Source: Micromonosporaceae bacterium KJ-029 (GTDB taxonomy: Bacteria; Actinomycetota; Actinomycetes; Mycobacteriales; Micromonosporaceae). Taken from it: a stretch of DNA of 64,000 nt. How positions within the stretch are numbered: position 1 is the stretch's first letter; each line of letters starts with the position of its first letter. Made by a program: the position numbers and the translations under genes. Location of the stretch: assembly GCA_005402585.1 (NCBI GenBank), contig BIFP01000051.1, positions 310,001 to 374,000 on the forward strand, in the 5' to 3' direction. This document shows positions 8,743 to 17,555 of this stretch, in pieces. The notes under the pieces are model-generated. The model saw only the letters and a program-made list of their open reading frames with translations, had not been told where the DNA came from and did not search any database.

Positions 8743-8913
8743 TCAGCTCACCGCCGCCTGCCAGGTCCAGGAAGTACGCCGTTCCCGTGCTCCGGTCACC
8801 CGCATGAGCTCCACCCTGGCGCCGCTGGCCGCATCGGACAACCTCGCGCCGCCGCCATTGCCCGGGTGGATCGGGTCGGCTACCGTCGGCCAGGTGACTG
8901 CCGGGTCGGCCAT
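8743..8913 (-). CDS. Possible small protein of 56 residues, unknown
   Basis: Between the DUF1992 gene and the hemerythrin fusion lies about 350 bases. The reverse strand holds an ATG-started frame ending RRTSWTWQAAVS with high third-position GC, as expected for coding DNA here. The ARLSDAASGARVELMRVTGA stretch could form a beta hairpin. No clear ribosome binding site precedes the ATG and I do not recognise a family. The rest of the gap (8914-9099) shows nothing definite. Confidence 0.3.
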   Translation of the reverse strand: MADPAVTWPTVADPIHPGNGGGARLSDAASGARVELMRVTGARERRTSWTWQAAVS

Positions 8914-9099
8914 GGGCCACGAGCGGACGGGGTACCCGGCCCGCCGTTGAGCCGGGCGGGCCCGCGGCCCGCCACCCTTCCGTGATCGTCTCCGCGCCTG
9001 TCGGGCGCTCGCTGTCGTACGCCCGTTTCGGGCGCGATCTCCGCCGTGGCCACCGGCGTTCCCGATGTGGCCGACTCCTGCCGCAGCAGAAAGCAGAGC

Positions 9100-9933
9100 A
9101 TGCCGAACGACTTCAACCAGCAGATCATCGACGAGTTCCGGGCCAACGCCGGCCGGGTGGGCGGCCCGTTCGAGGGCGCCCGCCTGATCCTGCTCACCAC
9201 CACCGGGGCGCGTACCGGCGCCACCCACACCACCCCGGTCGCGTACCTTCCCGACGGTGCGGAGCGGATCCTGGTGATCGCCTCCGCCGGCGGCGCCGAC
9301 CGGCATCCCCACTGGTACCACAACCTGGTCGCCGACCCGCAGGTCACCGTCGAGGACGGGGCCTTCACCTACCCGGCACGGGCCGAGGTGCTCACGGGTA
9401 CCGAACGCGACCGGCTCTTCGCCCGCGCCGTGGAGTCCGACCCCGGCTGGGCCGAATACCAGGCGAAGACCACCCGGGTGATCCCGGTGGTGGCCCTCCA
9501 CCCGGAGCTGGCCGGGCCGCCCGCCGCGTCGTCGTTCGGCACCGTGCTGAAGATGATCCACGACGCGTTCCGGCGGGAGCTGGAGTTGATCCGCGCCGAG
9601 GTCGACCGTTCCGGCCCGGTGCTGGGTGCCCAGCTGCGGGTGAACTGCCTGACCCTGTGTGGCGGCCTGCACGGCCACCACGTCAAGGAGGACGAGGGCA
9701 TGTTCGCCGGCCTCGGCGCGCAGCACCCGGAGCTGGCGCCGGTGCTGGACCGGCTGCGCGAGGAACACCAGCGGGTCGCCGCGCTGCTGGCGGAGTTGCA
9801 GCAGACCCTCACCGCCGAGAGCGCCGACCGCGACCAGGTCCGCGAGCAGGTGGGCCGGCTCGTCGCCGAGTTGGAGGCACATCTGGCGTACGAGGAGGAG
9901 CAGTTGATCCCGATGCTCGACGGCGTCGGCTGA
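9100..9933 (+). CDS. Deazaflavin-type nitroreductase fused to hemerythrin domain
   Basis: 277 residues with two domains. Residues about 5-125 (FNQQIIDEFRANAGRVGGPF, LLTTTGARTGATHTTPVAY, HPHWYHNLVADPQVTVE) form a DDN-type split-barrel of the F420-dependent nitroreductase/quinone reductase family. Residues about 145-275 form a four-helix hemerythrin domain with histidines in GGLHGHHVKEDEGMF, REEHQRVAAL and HLAYEEEQLIPML, consistent with a non-heme di-iron oxygen-binding site. A plausible role is cytoplasmic redox chemistry linked to oxygen or NO sensing (inference). ATG at 9100 is chosen because the reductase domain begins there; the frame is open to 9046. A strong terminator follows. Confidence 0.85.
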   Translation: MPNDFNQQIIDEFRANAGRVGGPFEGARLILLTTTGARTGATHTTPVAYLPDGAERILVIASAGGADRHPHWYHNLVADPQVTVEDGAFTYPARAEVLTGTERDRLFARAVESDPGWAEYQAKTTRVIPVVALHPELAGPPAASSFGTVLKMIHDAFRRELELIRAEVDRSGPVLGAQLRVNCLTLCGGLHGHHVKEDEGMFAGLGAQHPELAPVLDRLREEHQRVAALLAELQQTLTAESADRDQVREQVGRLVAELEAHLAYEEEQLIPMLDGVG

Positions 9934-10015
9934 TCCCGCCCGTGCCGGCGGGTACGCGTTCGCCCGCCGGTGGGTGGCCTGGGCGTCTGATCCGCCGTCG
10001 GGCACTGACCAATAG

Positions 10016-10050
10016 AGCGCCGGCGGGGCGCGCGTTGCCCCGCCGGCGCT
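10016..10050. terminator. Bidirectional hairpin terminator
   Basis: A perfect 14-bp stem, AGCGCCGGCGGGGC (10016-10029) with GCCCCGCCGGCGCT (10037-10050), closes a 7-base loop. It sits between the convergent hemerythrin-fusion and beta-helix genes. Confidence 0.8.
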
Positions 10051-10083
10051 TCCAGGGCCCCCGTTGGGGCGATCACGCCGACC

Positions 10084-10809
10084 CTAGATCTTGGTGTTGC
10101 CGCCCTTGTTGACGATGCTCGCCTTCTTGCAGTTGCCCCAGGTGAGCGGGAGTCCGGTGCTGCCGCCCCCGCGGCCACCCCACTTGATCAGCGAGATGTT
10201 CTTGCCGGAGTAGCTCTTGCCGTACTTGTTGTTCTTGAAGATGTTGCCGCTCCCGCACACCTCGCCCTTGTCCAGCCGGCCCCACTCGCTGAACATGGCG
10301 TACTGGCCGGATTTGGTGAAGGTGTTCCCGCTCACCACGTTGTTCTTGCTCCCGTCCCTGATCCGCACGGGGTCGCCGGTGATCGACGAGAACTTGTTGC
10401 CGGTGATGCTGCTGCTCGTGGTCTTGACCAGGTAGACCCCGTGCATCATCCCGCCGTTGCGCAGGTTGGAGAAGACGTTCTTCCTGATCACGATGCCGGA
10501 GGAGTTCTTGACGTGGATCGCGGCGTATCCGGTGGAGCCGCTGAGATTCTTGAACTCGTTCCCGCTGATCGTGACGTTCCGGGTGTTCCGGAGCAGGATC
10601 GCGTTGGCGTGGCCGGAGAACTTTCTGCCGCTGATGGTGAATCCACCAGGGCCGCCGTCGATGCAGAGCTGATAGTCACCCTTGGGGCACTTGACCTGCC
10701 CCGGGTACCGGGCGGTGACGGCGGCCTGAGCCGGTGCGACGAGTCCGAGGACGAGTGCGGCGCTGCCGGCCAGTGCGATCAATCCACGCTTGAGCACTGA
10801 AGATCCCAA
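10084..10809 (-). CDS. Secreted right-handed beta-helix (pectate-lyase-fold) protein
   Basis: 241 residues with a classical Sec signal peptide: KRG, a hydrophobic stretch LIALAGSAALVLGLV and a likely cleavage after APAQA. The mature part is built of repeated beta-helix coils with the N-V-T-I-S-G-N-x-F pattern (NVTISGNEFKNL, GIVIRKNVFSNL, SSITGNKFSSI, NNVVSGNTFTKSG), as in NosD/pectate-lyase folds. No catalytic residues of known polysaccharide lyases can be pointed to, so enzyme activity is uncertain; wall or polysaccharide binding is possible. It is divergent from an AfsR-type regulator, with SARP-like repeats between, so regulation by that protein is plausible. Confidence 0.75.
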   Translation of the reverse strand: MGSSVLKRGLIALAGSAALVLGLVAPAQAAVTARYPGQVKCPKGDYQLCIDGGPGGFTISGRKFSGHANAILLRNTRNVTISGNEFKNLSGSTGYAAIHVKNSSGIVIRKNVFSNLRNGGMMHGVYLVKTTSSSITGNKFSSITGDPVRIRDGSKNNVVSGNTFTKSGQYAMFSEWGRLDKGEVCGSGNIFKNNKYGKSYSGKNISLIKWGGRGGGSTGLPLTWGNCKKASIVNKGGNTKI

Positions 10810-10898
10810 TCACTGAGTAGGGATGGTCCTGCGGGGCCACCGGCCTCTGCGTCCGTGCGTGCCCCGTGAGGTCAGCATCCGCGTCCCGCCATAGGTAA

Positions 10899-10916
10899 AA
10901 CCTTGTAGGAACCTTG
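10899..10916. promoter_or_regulatory. SARP-like 11-bp-spaced heptamer direct repeats
   Basis: AACCTTG occurs at 10899-10905 and again at 10910-10916, exactly 11 bp apart, so both lie on one DNA face. SARP/AfsR proteins bind such heptamer direct repeats (family knowledge). The site lies between the divergent beta-helix and AfsR-type genes in the only AT-rich stretch of that gap. Confidence 0.55.
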
Positions 10917-10975
10917 AATTCACAGACCAGAATGGGTGACAGGTGGTCGGCGTCAGCGGCGGACAGTGAGGGCTC

Positions 10976-13792
10976 ATGGTCGTGGAGTTCAGGCTGCTGG
11001 GCGACGTCGCGGCGCTCGTTGACGGTGAACCGGTGGACCTCGGCCATGTCCGGCAGCGATGCGTGCTGGCGGTGCTGCTGGTCGAGGCGAACAAGACCGT
11101 TCACATCGACCAGTTACTTGAGCGGGTGTGGGTGGATCGCCCGCCGCAGCGGGCCCACAGCTCCCTCTACAGTTACCTGTCCCGGTTGCGGCGGTCTCTG
11201 AGCAGCGCCGAGGACGTCGGTATCGTGCGGCAACGGGGCGGCTACCTGCTGACCGTCGATCCCATGGCGGTGGACCTGCACCGTTTCAACGAGCTGGTGT
11301 CACGCGCCCGTCGGGCATCCGACGACGACCACGCCCTGCGGCAGTTCGACGAAGCGATCGGCCTGTGGCGGGGTGAGGCGTTCGCGCCGCTGGACACGCC
11401 CTGGTTCAACGTCCTTCGTACCGCGTTGGATCAGGGACGGCTCGCGGCCGAGCGCGACCGGACCGATGCCGCCCTGCGCAGCGGCCAACATTCGACGCTG
11501 CTGTCCGAGTTGTCGCGCTGCGTTGCCGAACAGCCGTTGGACGAGCGTCTCGCCGGACAACTCATGCTGGCGCTGTCCCGTTCAGGTAGACAGGCCGAAG
11601 CCCTCGACCACTATCAGCGGATCCGGCACCGCCTGGCCGACGTGTTGGGCGTCGACCCCGGCCCTGACCTGCAGGAGCTGCATCTCCGAATTCTCCACGG
11701 CGATCGCGAGTTCGCCGCATCGGCCGTGCCGCGAGCAACTGCCGGACCGGCCGCTCCCCGGACCCCCCGGCAGCTGCCAGCGCCGCCGGCCATGTTCGCC
11801 GGCCGGGTCCGGGAGCTGGCCGCTCTGACCGACGCCCTCGACTGGCAGGCCGAACCGGGTGGCGCAGTCGCCATCTCGGTCATCGGGGGGATGGGTGGGA
11901 TCGGCAAGACCTGGCTCGCGTTGCGGTGGGCCCACGACCACTCGGACCGGTTTCCCGACGGGCAGTTGTACGTCAACTTGCGTGGCTTCGAGCCCGCTGC
12001 GGAAGCTGTGCCGCCGGTGGTGGCGTTACGGGGCTTCCTCGACGCTCTCGGTGTGCCGCCCGGATCGGTACCGATGGACCTGGACACGCAGGTCGGCCTG
12101 TACCGCAGCATGTTGTCCGGCCGGCGGATGCTGATCGTGCTCGACAACGCCCGCGACGCCGAGCAGGTGCGCCCGCTCCTGCCCGGCGTCCCCGGCTGCG
12201 CGGTGGTGGTGACCAGCCGGCAGCAGCTGTCCGGCCTGGTGGCGGTCGAGGGCGCCCGCCCGATCACCCTCGACCTGCTCACCGCCGCCGAGTCCCACGA
12301 GCTGCTGGCGAGCCGGCTGAGCGGCGGCCGGGTGGCGGCCGAGCCGAGGTCGGTGGAGGGGATCGTCGAGCGGTGTTCCGGGCTGCCGTTGGCGCTGGCG
12401 ATCGTGGCGGCCCGCGCGGCGGCCCACCCCGGGTTCCCGCTCGCCGCGCTGGACCGGGAACTGGCCGAGCAGCAGGGCAGCCTCGACGGCTTCGCCGGCG
12501 GCGGGGACCCGGTCACCGACCTGCGCTCGGTCTTCTCCTGGTCGTACCGCGCGCTCGGCGAGCCGGCGGCGCGGATGTTCCGCCTGCTCGGGCTGCATCC
12601 CGGGCCAGACATCTCGGTACGGGCCGCCGCCAGCCTCGCCGCCCTGCCCGAGCGGCAGGTGCGTCCCATCCTCGGCGAACTCGTCCGGACGCAGCTGATG
12701 GTGGAGCGGGTACCGGGCAGGTACACCTGCCACGACCTGCTGCGGGCGTATGCGGCGGAGATGGTGGAGTCGGAGCCCGCGGAGCGACGCCACGCCGCCC
12801 TGCGCCGGATCGTGGACCACTATCTGCGCAGTGCGTGTACCGCCGACGGACAGCTGTCCCCGCTTCGGGACCCGATCGTACCGCCGCCGGCCGAGGCGGG
12901 CGTGGAGCCGGAGCAGCCGGCGGACAACGCGCAGGCGTTGGCCTGGTTCGCCGAGGAACACCCGGTGCTCGTGCGAGTGGTGGAGCTGGCCGACCGGCAC
13001 GGCCTCGACCGGCAGGTCTGGCAGTTGGCGTGGGCGTTGACCACCTACCTGAGCCGCCGGAGCTACTGGGACGACCTGATCGCGGTACAGAACCGCGCGC
13101 TGGCCGCCGCCGAGCGTGGCGGCGACCGGGCGGCGAGGGCGCAGGCGCACCGCGACATCGCTCCCGCCTACTCCGAGACAGGTCGCTTCGAGTCGGCCCG
13201 TGGTCACCTGGAGTGTGCGCTGATACTCCTGGACGAGCTTGCCGACCGGGTCGGCCAGGCGCACACCCTGCTGACCCTGAGCTGGGCCAGCGAGAAGGAG
13301 GGCGACCAAGCGGCCGCGTTGCACCACGACGAGCGGGCACTTCGGCTCTTCCGCGACAGCGGCCACCGGGCGGGTGAGGCCCGGGCGCTCAACGCGGTCG
13401 GCTGGGACCATGCCATGCTCGGCGAGCACCGGCAGGCGATCCGCTACTGCTGGCGGGCGATAACCCTGCAGCGCCAGCTCGGCGACCGAACCGGCGAGGC
13501 GAACAGTTGGGACACGCTCGGCTACGCCCATCACCACCTCGGCCACTACCGGCGGGCGGCTCGCTGCTATCGGCGGGCGCTGGACCTCAGCCGGGAACTC
13601 GGACACCGACACAACGAGGCGGAGGCGCTACGGCACCTGGGTGACACCCACCAGGCCCTCGGCGACCTGGAAGCCGCCAGCGACTGTTGGCGGCGCGCCG
13701 CGGAGATCCTCATGGAGATAGGGCACCCGGACGTCGAGCAGCTCCGCGACAAGGTCGCCGCGAACCAGGGTGCTGCCACTCCGGTGGGTTGA
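10976..13792 (+). CDS. AfsR/SARP-family transcriptional regulator with NB-ARC and TPR domains
   Basis: 938 residues, the size and layout of AfsR. It starts with an OmpR-like winged helix (about 1-92, VEFRLLGDVAALVDGEPVDL), then a BTAD bacterial transcriptional activator domain (about 95-240), an NB-ARC/STAND ATPase with Walker A GGMGGIGKTW near 303-312 and LIVLDNARDAEQVRPLLPG, then C-terminal TPR repeats (about 690-930). Such proteins activate secondary-metabolite or developmental genes on ATP or ligand input. No biosynthetic cluster follows, so it may act as a pleiotropic regulator or on the adjacent secreted protein. ATG at 10976 follows GTGAGGG. Confidence 0.93.
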   Translation: MVVEFRLLGDVAALVDGEPVDLGHVRQRCVLAVLLVEANKTVHIDQLLERVWVDRPPQRAHSSLYSYLSRLRRSLSSAEDVGIVRQRGGYLLTVDPMAVDLHRFNELVSRARRASDDDHALRQFDEAIGLWRGEAFAPLDTPWFNVLRTALDQGRLAAERDRTDAALRSGQHSTLLSELSRCVAEQPLDERLAGQLMLALSRSGRQAEALDHYQRIRHRLADVLGVDPGPDLQELHLRILHGDREFAASAVPRATAGPAAPRTPRQLPAPPAMFAGRVRELAALTDALDWQAEPGGAVAISVIGGMGGIGKTWLALRWAHDHSDRFPDGQLYVNLRGFEPAAEAVPPVVALRGFLDALGVPPGSVPMDLDTQVGLYRSMLSGRRMLIVLDNARDAEQVRPLLPGVPGCAVVVTSRQQLSGLVAVEGARPITLDLLTAAESHELLASRLSGGRVAAEPRSVEGIVERCSGLPLALAIVAARAAAHPGFPLAALDRELAEQQGSLDGFAGGGDPVTDLRSVFSWSYRALGEPAARMFRLLGLHPGPDISVRAAASLAALPERQVRPILGELVRTQLMVERVPGRYTCHDLLRAYAAEMVESEPAERRHAALRRIVDHYLRSACTADGQLSPLRDPIVPPPAEAGVEPEQPADNAQALAWFAEEHPVLVRVVELADRHGLDRQVWQLAWALTTYLSRRSYWDDLIAVQNRALAAAERGGDRAARAQAHRDIAPAYSETGRFESARGHLECALILLDELADRVGQAHTLLTLSWASEKEGDQAAALHHDERALRLFRDSGHRAGEARALNAVGWDHAMLGEHRQAIRYCWRAITLQRQLGDRTGEANSWDTLGYAHHHLGHYRRAARCYRRALDLSRELGHRHNEAEALRHLGDTHQALGDLEAASDCWRRAAEILMEIGHPDVEQLRDKVAANQGAATPVG

Positions 13793-13888
13793 GCTGTTTG
13801 CCGCTATGCGCCCGTCGCCTCCCCGCAGGTCACCGACGAGGCCCGGCGGGTGTTGGACGCCACCGCCAGCAACTGACCGGCGGAGATC

Positions 13889-14932
13889 TCAGATCAGGAT
13901 GACGGGGTTGGTGAGCGCCGCCATGTGGCCTCCGGGGTGGCGTACCTCGATTCGGACGAACGCCGAATCTGCCGCGCTGGTCCGCCACTCCACAGCGCCG
14001 GATCCGTCGCTGGGCAAGGATTCGCGGTGCACCGTGCCTCGATCGGTGTGGACGCTCACGGTGCCGGAAGGCACGCCCCGTACCTCCGTCCGGACCACGG
14101 CCGACTCGCTGCGGGTCTTCAGCCGCTCACCGATACCGGCGCTGCGATCACCGGCAGAGACGTCGAGGGACAGCTCGATCGCGGCCGATTCGGCGATCCA
14201 ACTCCGGCCGGCCCGGATCCCGGCGAGGATCGCGTCACTGTCGAGGCTCTCGGCCAGCACGACGGTGTGTGGGATGCCGATCTGGCCCGCCAGGTGCGTG
14301 TCGCTGTTGCCCATCGCCGGCCGCCACCGCCCACCGTGGATGCCGGCGGCCAGACTGCGACCCCATTCGGCCAGTGCCGCCTCGTTGTCTGCGTTCCAGG
14401 GCAGGTCTGAGCTCCACCGCCCGTTCCACACCTCGACCACGTCGAACTGGTGAAACGGGTACATGAAGACGCCGGAGGGATACGGCGCGTGGGGGTGAGC
14501 CGCGACGCACAGCCCGCCGGCCTGGTGGACCTGGTGCAGATGCCGGTCGATCACATCGTCGCGGATGCCGTACCGCCAGTCGACCACCTGTCCCGGTTCG
14601 ATGCCGAGCGCCAGCCAGTGCCCGGTCCGGGTGGTGACCTCCTGGCCCAGCATCACGAGCAGATCGTCACCGGCGAGTGGACCCCAGACTCCATGCGTGT
14701 CGCAGGTGTTGTGCTCGGTGATGGCCATGAAGTCCAGCCCGACCTCACGGGCTGCGGCTGCAAGCTGTTCCGGCGTCAGCTCTCCACCGTTGGAGCGCAC
14801 CGAATGCAGGTGGCAGTCACCTCGGTACCAGGCCCGCCCCCGCCCGGCCACCCGCCTCGGCGGGAACTGCGACTGCGAGAGCCGCGGTGCCGCCGCCTGA
14901 GTTTGGGACGGAGTATCTGGAGAATGGGTCAC
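13889..14932 (-). CDS. PHP-domain metallohydrolase, CehA/McbA family
   Basis: A 347-residue protein with the PHP motifs in order: GDCHLHSVRSNGG, DFMAITEHNT, AHPHAPYP and MGNSDTHLAGQIG, which coordinate a metal cluster for phosphoester or related hydrolysis. The C-terminal ~100 residues are a beta-sandwich-like extension. CehA and McbA hydrolyse the insecticide carbaryl, but the natural substrate of most members is unknown. A GTG at 14932 is preferred because GGGGAGGAG precedes it closely; the frame is open to 15037 but that part is not protein-like. It is divergent from the HelR-type gene, and the RAE-like site lies in the shared gap. Confidence 0.8.
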   Translation of the reverse strand: MTHSPDTPSQTQAAAPRLSQSQFPPRRVAGRGRAWYRGDCHLHSVRSNGGELTPEQLAAAAREVGLDFMAITEHNTCDTHGVWGPLAGDDLLVMLGQEVTTRTGHWLALGIEPGQVVDWRYGIRDDVIDRHLHQVHQAGGLCVAAHPHAPYPSGVFMYPFHQFDVVEVWNGRWSSDLPWNADNEAALAEWGRSLAAGIHGGRWRPAMGNSDTHLAGQIGIPHTVVLAESLDSDAILAGIRAGRSWIAESAAIELSLDVSAGDRSAGIGERLKTRSESAVVRTEVRGVPSGTVSVHTDRGTVHRESLPSDGSGAVEWRTSAADSAFVRIEVRHPGGHMAALTNPVILI

Positions 14933-15068
14933 GGGAGCTCCTCCCCGCGACACACAGGTGACAAAACCTGCGGTCGCGGAACACGTGCCTCTTCGAGCAC
15001 GTGGATGTACGGGACCTCGCGCGGTCAGCGAAGTCACTCCCCGCCACTCTCAACGTATAGCGGACCTG

Positions 15069-15087
15069 GGGGCTTGTGGCAAGACCC
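15069..15087. promoter_or_regulatory. Rifamycin-associated element (RAE)-like inverted repeat
   Basis: GGGGCTTGTGGCAAGACCC is a 19-bp near-palindrome, about 85 bases upstream of the HelR-type start. It differs at two positions from the RAE consensus as I recall it (GGGGCTTGCGGCAAGGCCC), the element found upstream of rifamycin-inducible resistance genes including helR in actinomycetes. It suggests rifamycin-inducible expression. Confidence 0.75.
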
Positions 15088-15171
15088 GGGTGATGCCGCA
15101 GAATCGCTGACCGAGGTCAGAATCTGCCGGAAATGCGAAACTTGTGAAATGCGTGCGTGGGAGCTGATGCC

Positions 15172-17328
15172 GTGAATTCCCTGACTGCCAGTGCGTTTGA
15201 CCTTCCCGAGCGCCTTTCCGCGAAGGCCGACCCAGCGCTGATCGCCCGTGACGAACAGCACTTCGCGGCCGTCGCGGCCAGCCTGGAGCAGTCCATTGCG
15301 GAGCTGTCCGACCGGCTCGACGCGCAGCGCAAGGCGGCCGGCGGCAAAGGCCAGCAGGCCCTGGACCGGGATATGGAGATCCACCGGCTGACCGCGCGGC
15401 TGCGTGCCCTGCGCCGCTTCGGTCTGGACCTGTGCCTCGGCCACATCGTCGCCGCGGACGACCCGGAACCGGTGTACATCGGACGCCTCGGTATGACGGA
15501 CCGGTCGGGCCGGCGGCTGCTGCTCGACTGGCGCTCGCCCGCGGCTGAGCCGTTCTTCGGTGCGACCCACGCCAACCCGATGGGTCTGGCGAGTCGCCGC
15601 CGATACCGCTGGACCCGCGGCCGGATCAGTGACTACTGGGACGAGGTGTTCACCGCGGACGGGTTCGCCAGCCACGCCGCGCTCGACGACCAGTCCGCCT
15701 TCATCGCCAGCCTGGGCGGCGATCGCTCGCCGAGGATGCGCGACGTGCTCGGCACCATCCAGGCCGACCAGGACGCCATCATCCGCGCCGGATCCCGCGG
15801 GACGCTCGTCGTCGACGGTGGTCCGGGCACCGGAAAGACGGTTGTCGCCCTGCACCGCACCGCCTACCTGCTGTACGCCGATCCGCGCCTCGGTCACCAC
15901 CGTGGTGGCGTGCTGTTCGTCGGACCGCACCAGCCCTACCTCGCCTATGTCGCCGACGTCCTGCCCAGCCTCGGCGAGGAGGGGGTGCAGACCTGCACGG
16001 TGCGGGACCTCGTCGCCGAGGGCGCCACGGCGACCGTCGAGGCCGACCCCGAGGTGGCCCGGCTGAAGTCGTCCGCCCAGCTGGTGCGGGCGATCGACGA
16101 GGCCGTTCGGTTCTACGAGGAGCCGCCAGCCCGGGCGATGACAGTCATGACCGACGACGCCGACATCCGGCTGACCGCCGACGACTGGGCGCAGGCGTTC
16201 CGGGCGGCCGGCCCCGGCACCCCGCACAACGAGGCGCGCGACGAGATCTGGGAGGAACTGCTCACGCTGCTGGTGGCGAAGTACGACGGCGACGAACCGG
16301 AGGAGCAGCTGCGCCGGTCGCTGGTGCGTAACGGGGAACTGCACTCGGCCGTTAACCGGGCCTGGCCACTGCTGGACCCGGCGGACCTGGTCGGTGACCT
16401 GTGGTCGGTACCCGCCTACCTGCGCAAGTGCGCACCCTGGCTCGACCGCGACGAGGTGCGGGCGCTGCAACGCGCCGACGCCCGGGCCTGGACGGTGTCC
16501 GACCTGCCGCTGCTGGATGCGGCACGGCAGCGGCTCGGCGACCCGGAGGTGTCACGGCGCCGGCGCCGCTTCGACGCGGCGGTCGCCGCCAAGAGCGAGC
16601 AGATGGACCGGGTCGTCGACGACCTGATCGCCGACGACGACGACGGTCTGGGCCTGGTGACGATGCTGCGCCACCAGGACCTGCAGTACATCCTGGTGGA
16701 CGAGACCGTGGCGACCGGCGCCGATCCGGACCGGCTTGCCGGCCCGTTCGCGCACATCGTCGTAGACGAGGCGCAGGAGCTGACCGACGCGGAGTGGCAG
16801 ATGCTGCTGCTGCGCTGCCCGTCGCGCAGCTTCACCATCGTCGGGGACCGCGCCCAGGCCCGGCACGGGTTCACCGAGTCATGGCAGGAACGGCTTGAGC
16901 GGATCGGGCTCGACCGGATCCGGCTGTCCTCGCTGAGCGTCAACTACCGGACGCCGCAGGAGGTGATGACCGAGGCCGAACCGGTCATCCGGGCCGCGAT
17001 CCCGGACGCGAACGTGCCGACCTCCATCCGCAGCAACGGCGTACCCGTCCGGCACGGCTCCGTCGCCGATCTCGGCGCCATTCTGGACACCTGGCCTGCT
17101 GCGCATGCCGAGGGAATCGCCTGCGTCATCGGCGATCCGATGTTCGAGGCGACGTCCCGCGTCCGATCGCTGACCCCGGAGCTGTCCAAGGGGCTCGAGT
17201 TCGACCTGGTCGTGCTCGTCGACCCGGAGACGTTTGGCGAAGGCGTCGAGGGCGCGGTCGACCGCTATGTCGCGATGACCCGGGCGACCCAGCAACTTGT
17301 CATCCTCACCAGCTCCGACCACAGCTGA
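15172..17328 (+). CDS. helR: HelD/HelR-family RNA polymerase-recycling ATPase (UvrD/Rep superfamily I helicase-like)
   Basis: 718 residues. The N terminus is a charged coiled-coil arm (ARDEQHFAAVAASLEQSIAE onward), followed by YIGRLGM and LLLDWRSPAAEPFF, typical of HelD. Walker A GGPGTGKTVVALHR is at about 216-223, the DEAQ box is in IVVDEAQELTDAEWQ, and the late motif reads LSKGLEFDLVVLVDPE. HelD proteins dislodge RNA polymerase from DNA; the HelR subgroup also displaces rifamycins and gives resistance. The RAE-like site upstream supports the HelR assignment. GTG at 15172 has GGGAG 8 bases upstream and is preferred over GTG at 15157. The following 230 bases before the transposon end hold only palindromes. 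Confidence 0.88.
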   Translation: MNSLTASAFDLPERLSAKADPALIARDEQHFAAVAASLEQSIAELSDRLDAQRKAAGGKGQQALDRDMEIHRLTARLRALRRFGLDLCLGHIVAADDPEPVYIGRLGMTDRSGRRLLLDWRSPAAEPFFGATHANPMGLASRRRYRWTRGRISDYWDEVFTADGFASHAALDDQSAFIASLGGDRSPRMRDVLGTIQADQDAIIRAGSRGTLVVDGGPGTGKTVVALHRTAYLLYADPRLGHHRGGVLFVGPHQPYLAYVADVLPSLGEEGVQTCTVRDLVAEGATATVEADPEVARLKSSAQLVRAIDEAVRFYEEPPARAMTVMTDDADIRLTADDWAQAFRAAGPGTPHNEARDEIWEELLTLLVAKYDGDEPEEQLRRSLVRNGELHSAVNRAWPLLDPADLVGDLWSVPAYLRKCAPWLDRDEVRALQRADARAWTVSDLPLLDAARQRLGDPEVSRRRRRFDAAVAAKSEQMDRVVDDLIADDDDGLGLVTMLRHQDLQYILVDETVATGADPDRLAGPFAHIVVDEAQELTDAEWQMLLLRCPSRSFTIVGDRAQARHGFTESWQERLERIGLDRIRLSSLSVNYRTPQEVMTEAEPVIRAAIPDANVPTSIRSNGVPVRHGSVADLGAILDTWPAAHAEGIACVIGDPMFEATSRVRSLTPELSKGLEFDLVVLVDPETFGEGVEGAVDRYVAMTRATQQLVILTSSDHS

Positions 17329-17425
17329 ACAGGCCGCACCTCGAACGAGTCGGCGTGTGAAGCTGCGAAGTGATTCTTCGCGGCGGCGCCGTTCAGGCGC
17401 GCAGCCTCCAGTTCCAGTCGGCACC

Positions 17426-17461
17426 AATTATCGGATTGCCGGTTACAGAAATCCGATAATT
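17426..17461. repeat. Perfect 12-bp inverted repeat
   Basis: AATTATCGGATT (17426-17437) and AATCCGATAATT (17450-17461) pair perfectly around a 12-base loop. It could terminate the HelR-type transcript or be a protein-binding site. Confidence 0.6.
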
Positions 17462-17512
17462 AATATCCACGAAGTGGACATATCGTGCACGCATCATAAT
17501 GACTGTTAAGAT

Positions 17513-17528
17513 GCGTAAGGACTTACGC
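17513..17528. repeat. 16-bp palindrome
   Basis: GCGTAAG and CTTACGC flank a 2-base centre, a perfect operator-like palindrome 28 bases before the transposon left end. No adjacent gene uses it in the present arrangement. Confidence 0.5.
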
Positions 17529-17555
17529 TGGTGTAGAGCCTCGGCTGGTCCTGGG

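Larger units (their letters stand above)
17329..17555. other. AT-rich palindromic island at the left flank of the transposon
   Basis: No gene is seen. From about 17420 to 17530 the base composition falls well below the window average. This stretch contains a perfect 12-bp inverted repeat (17426-17461), TATCCAC/GTGGACA arms around 17464-17480 and a 16-bp palindrome (17513-17528). It looks like a regulatory region that has lost its gene, or an older insertion. Confidence 0.5.

Noticed and set aside
10976..13792. AfsR-type regulator as the marker of a biosynthetic gene cluster
   Set aside because: No polyketide, peptide or terpene synthesis genes occur on either side.
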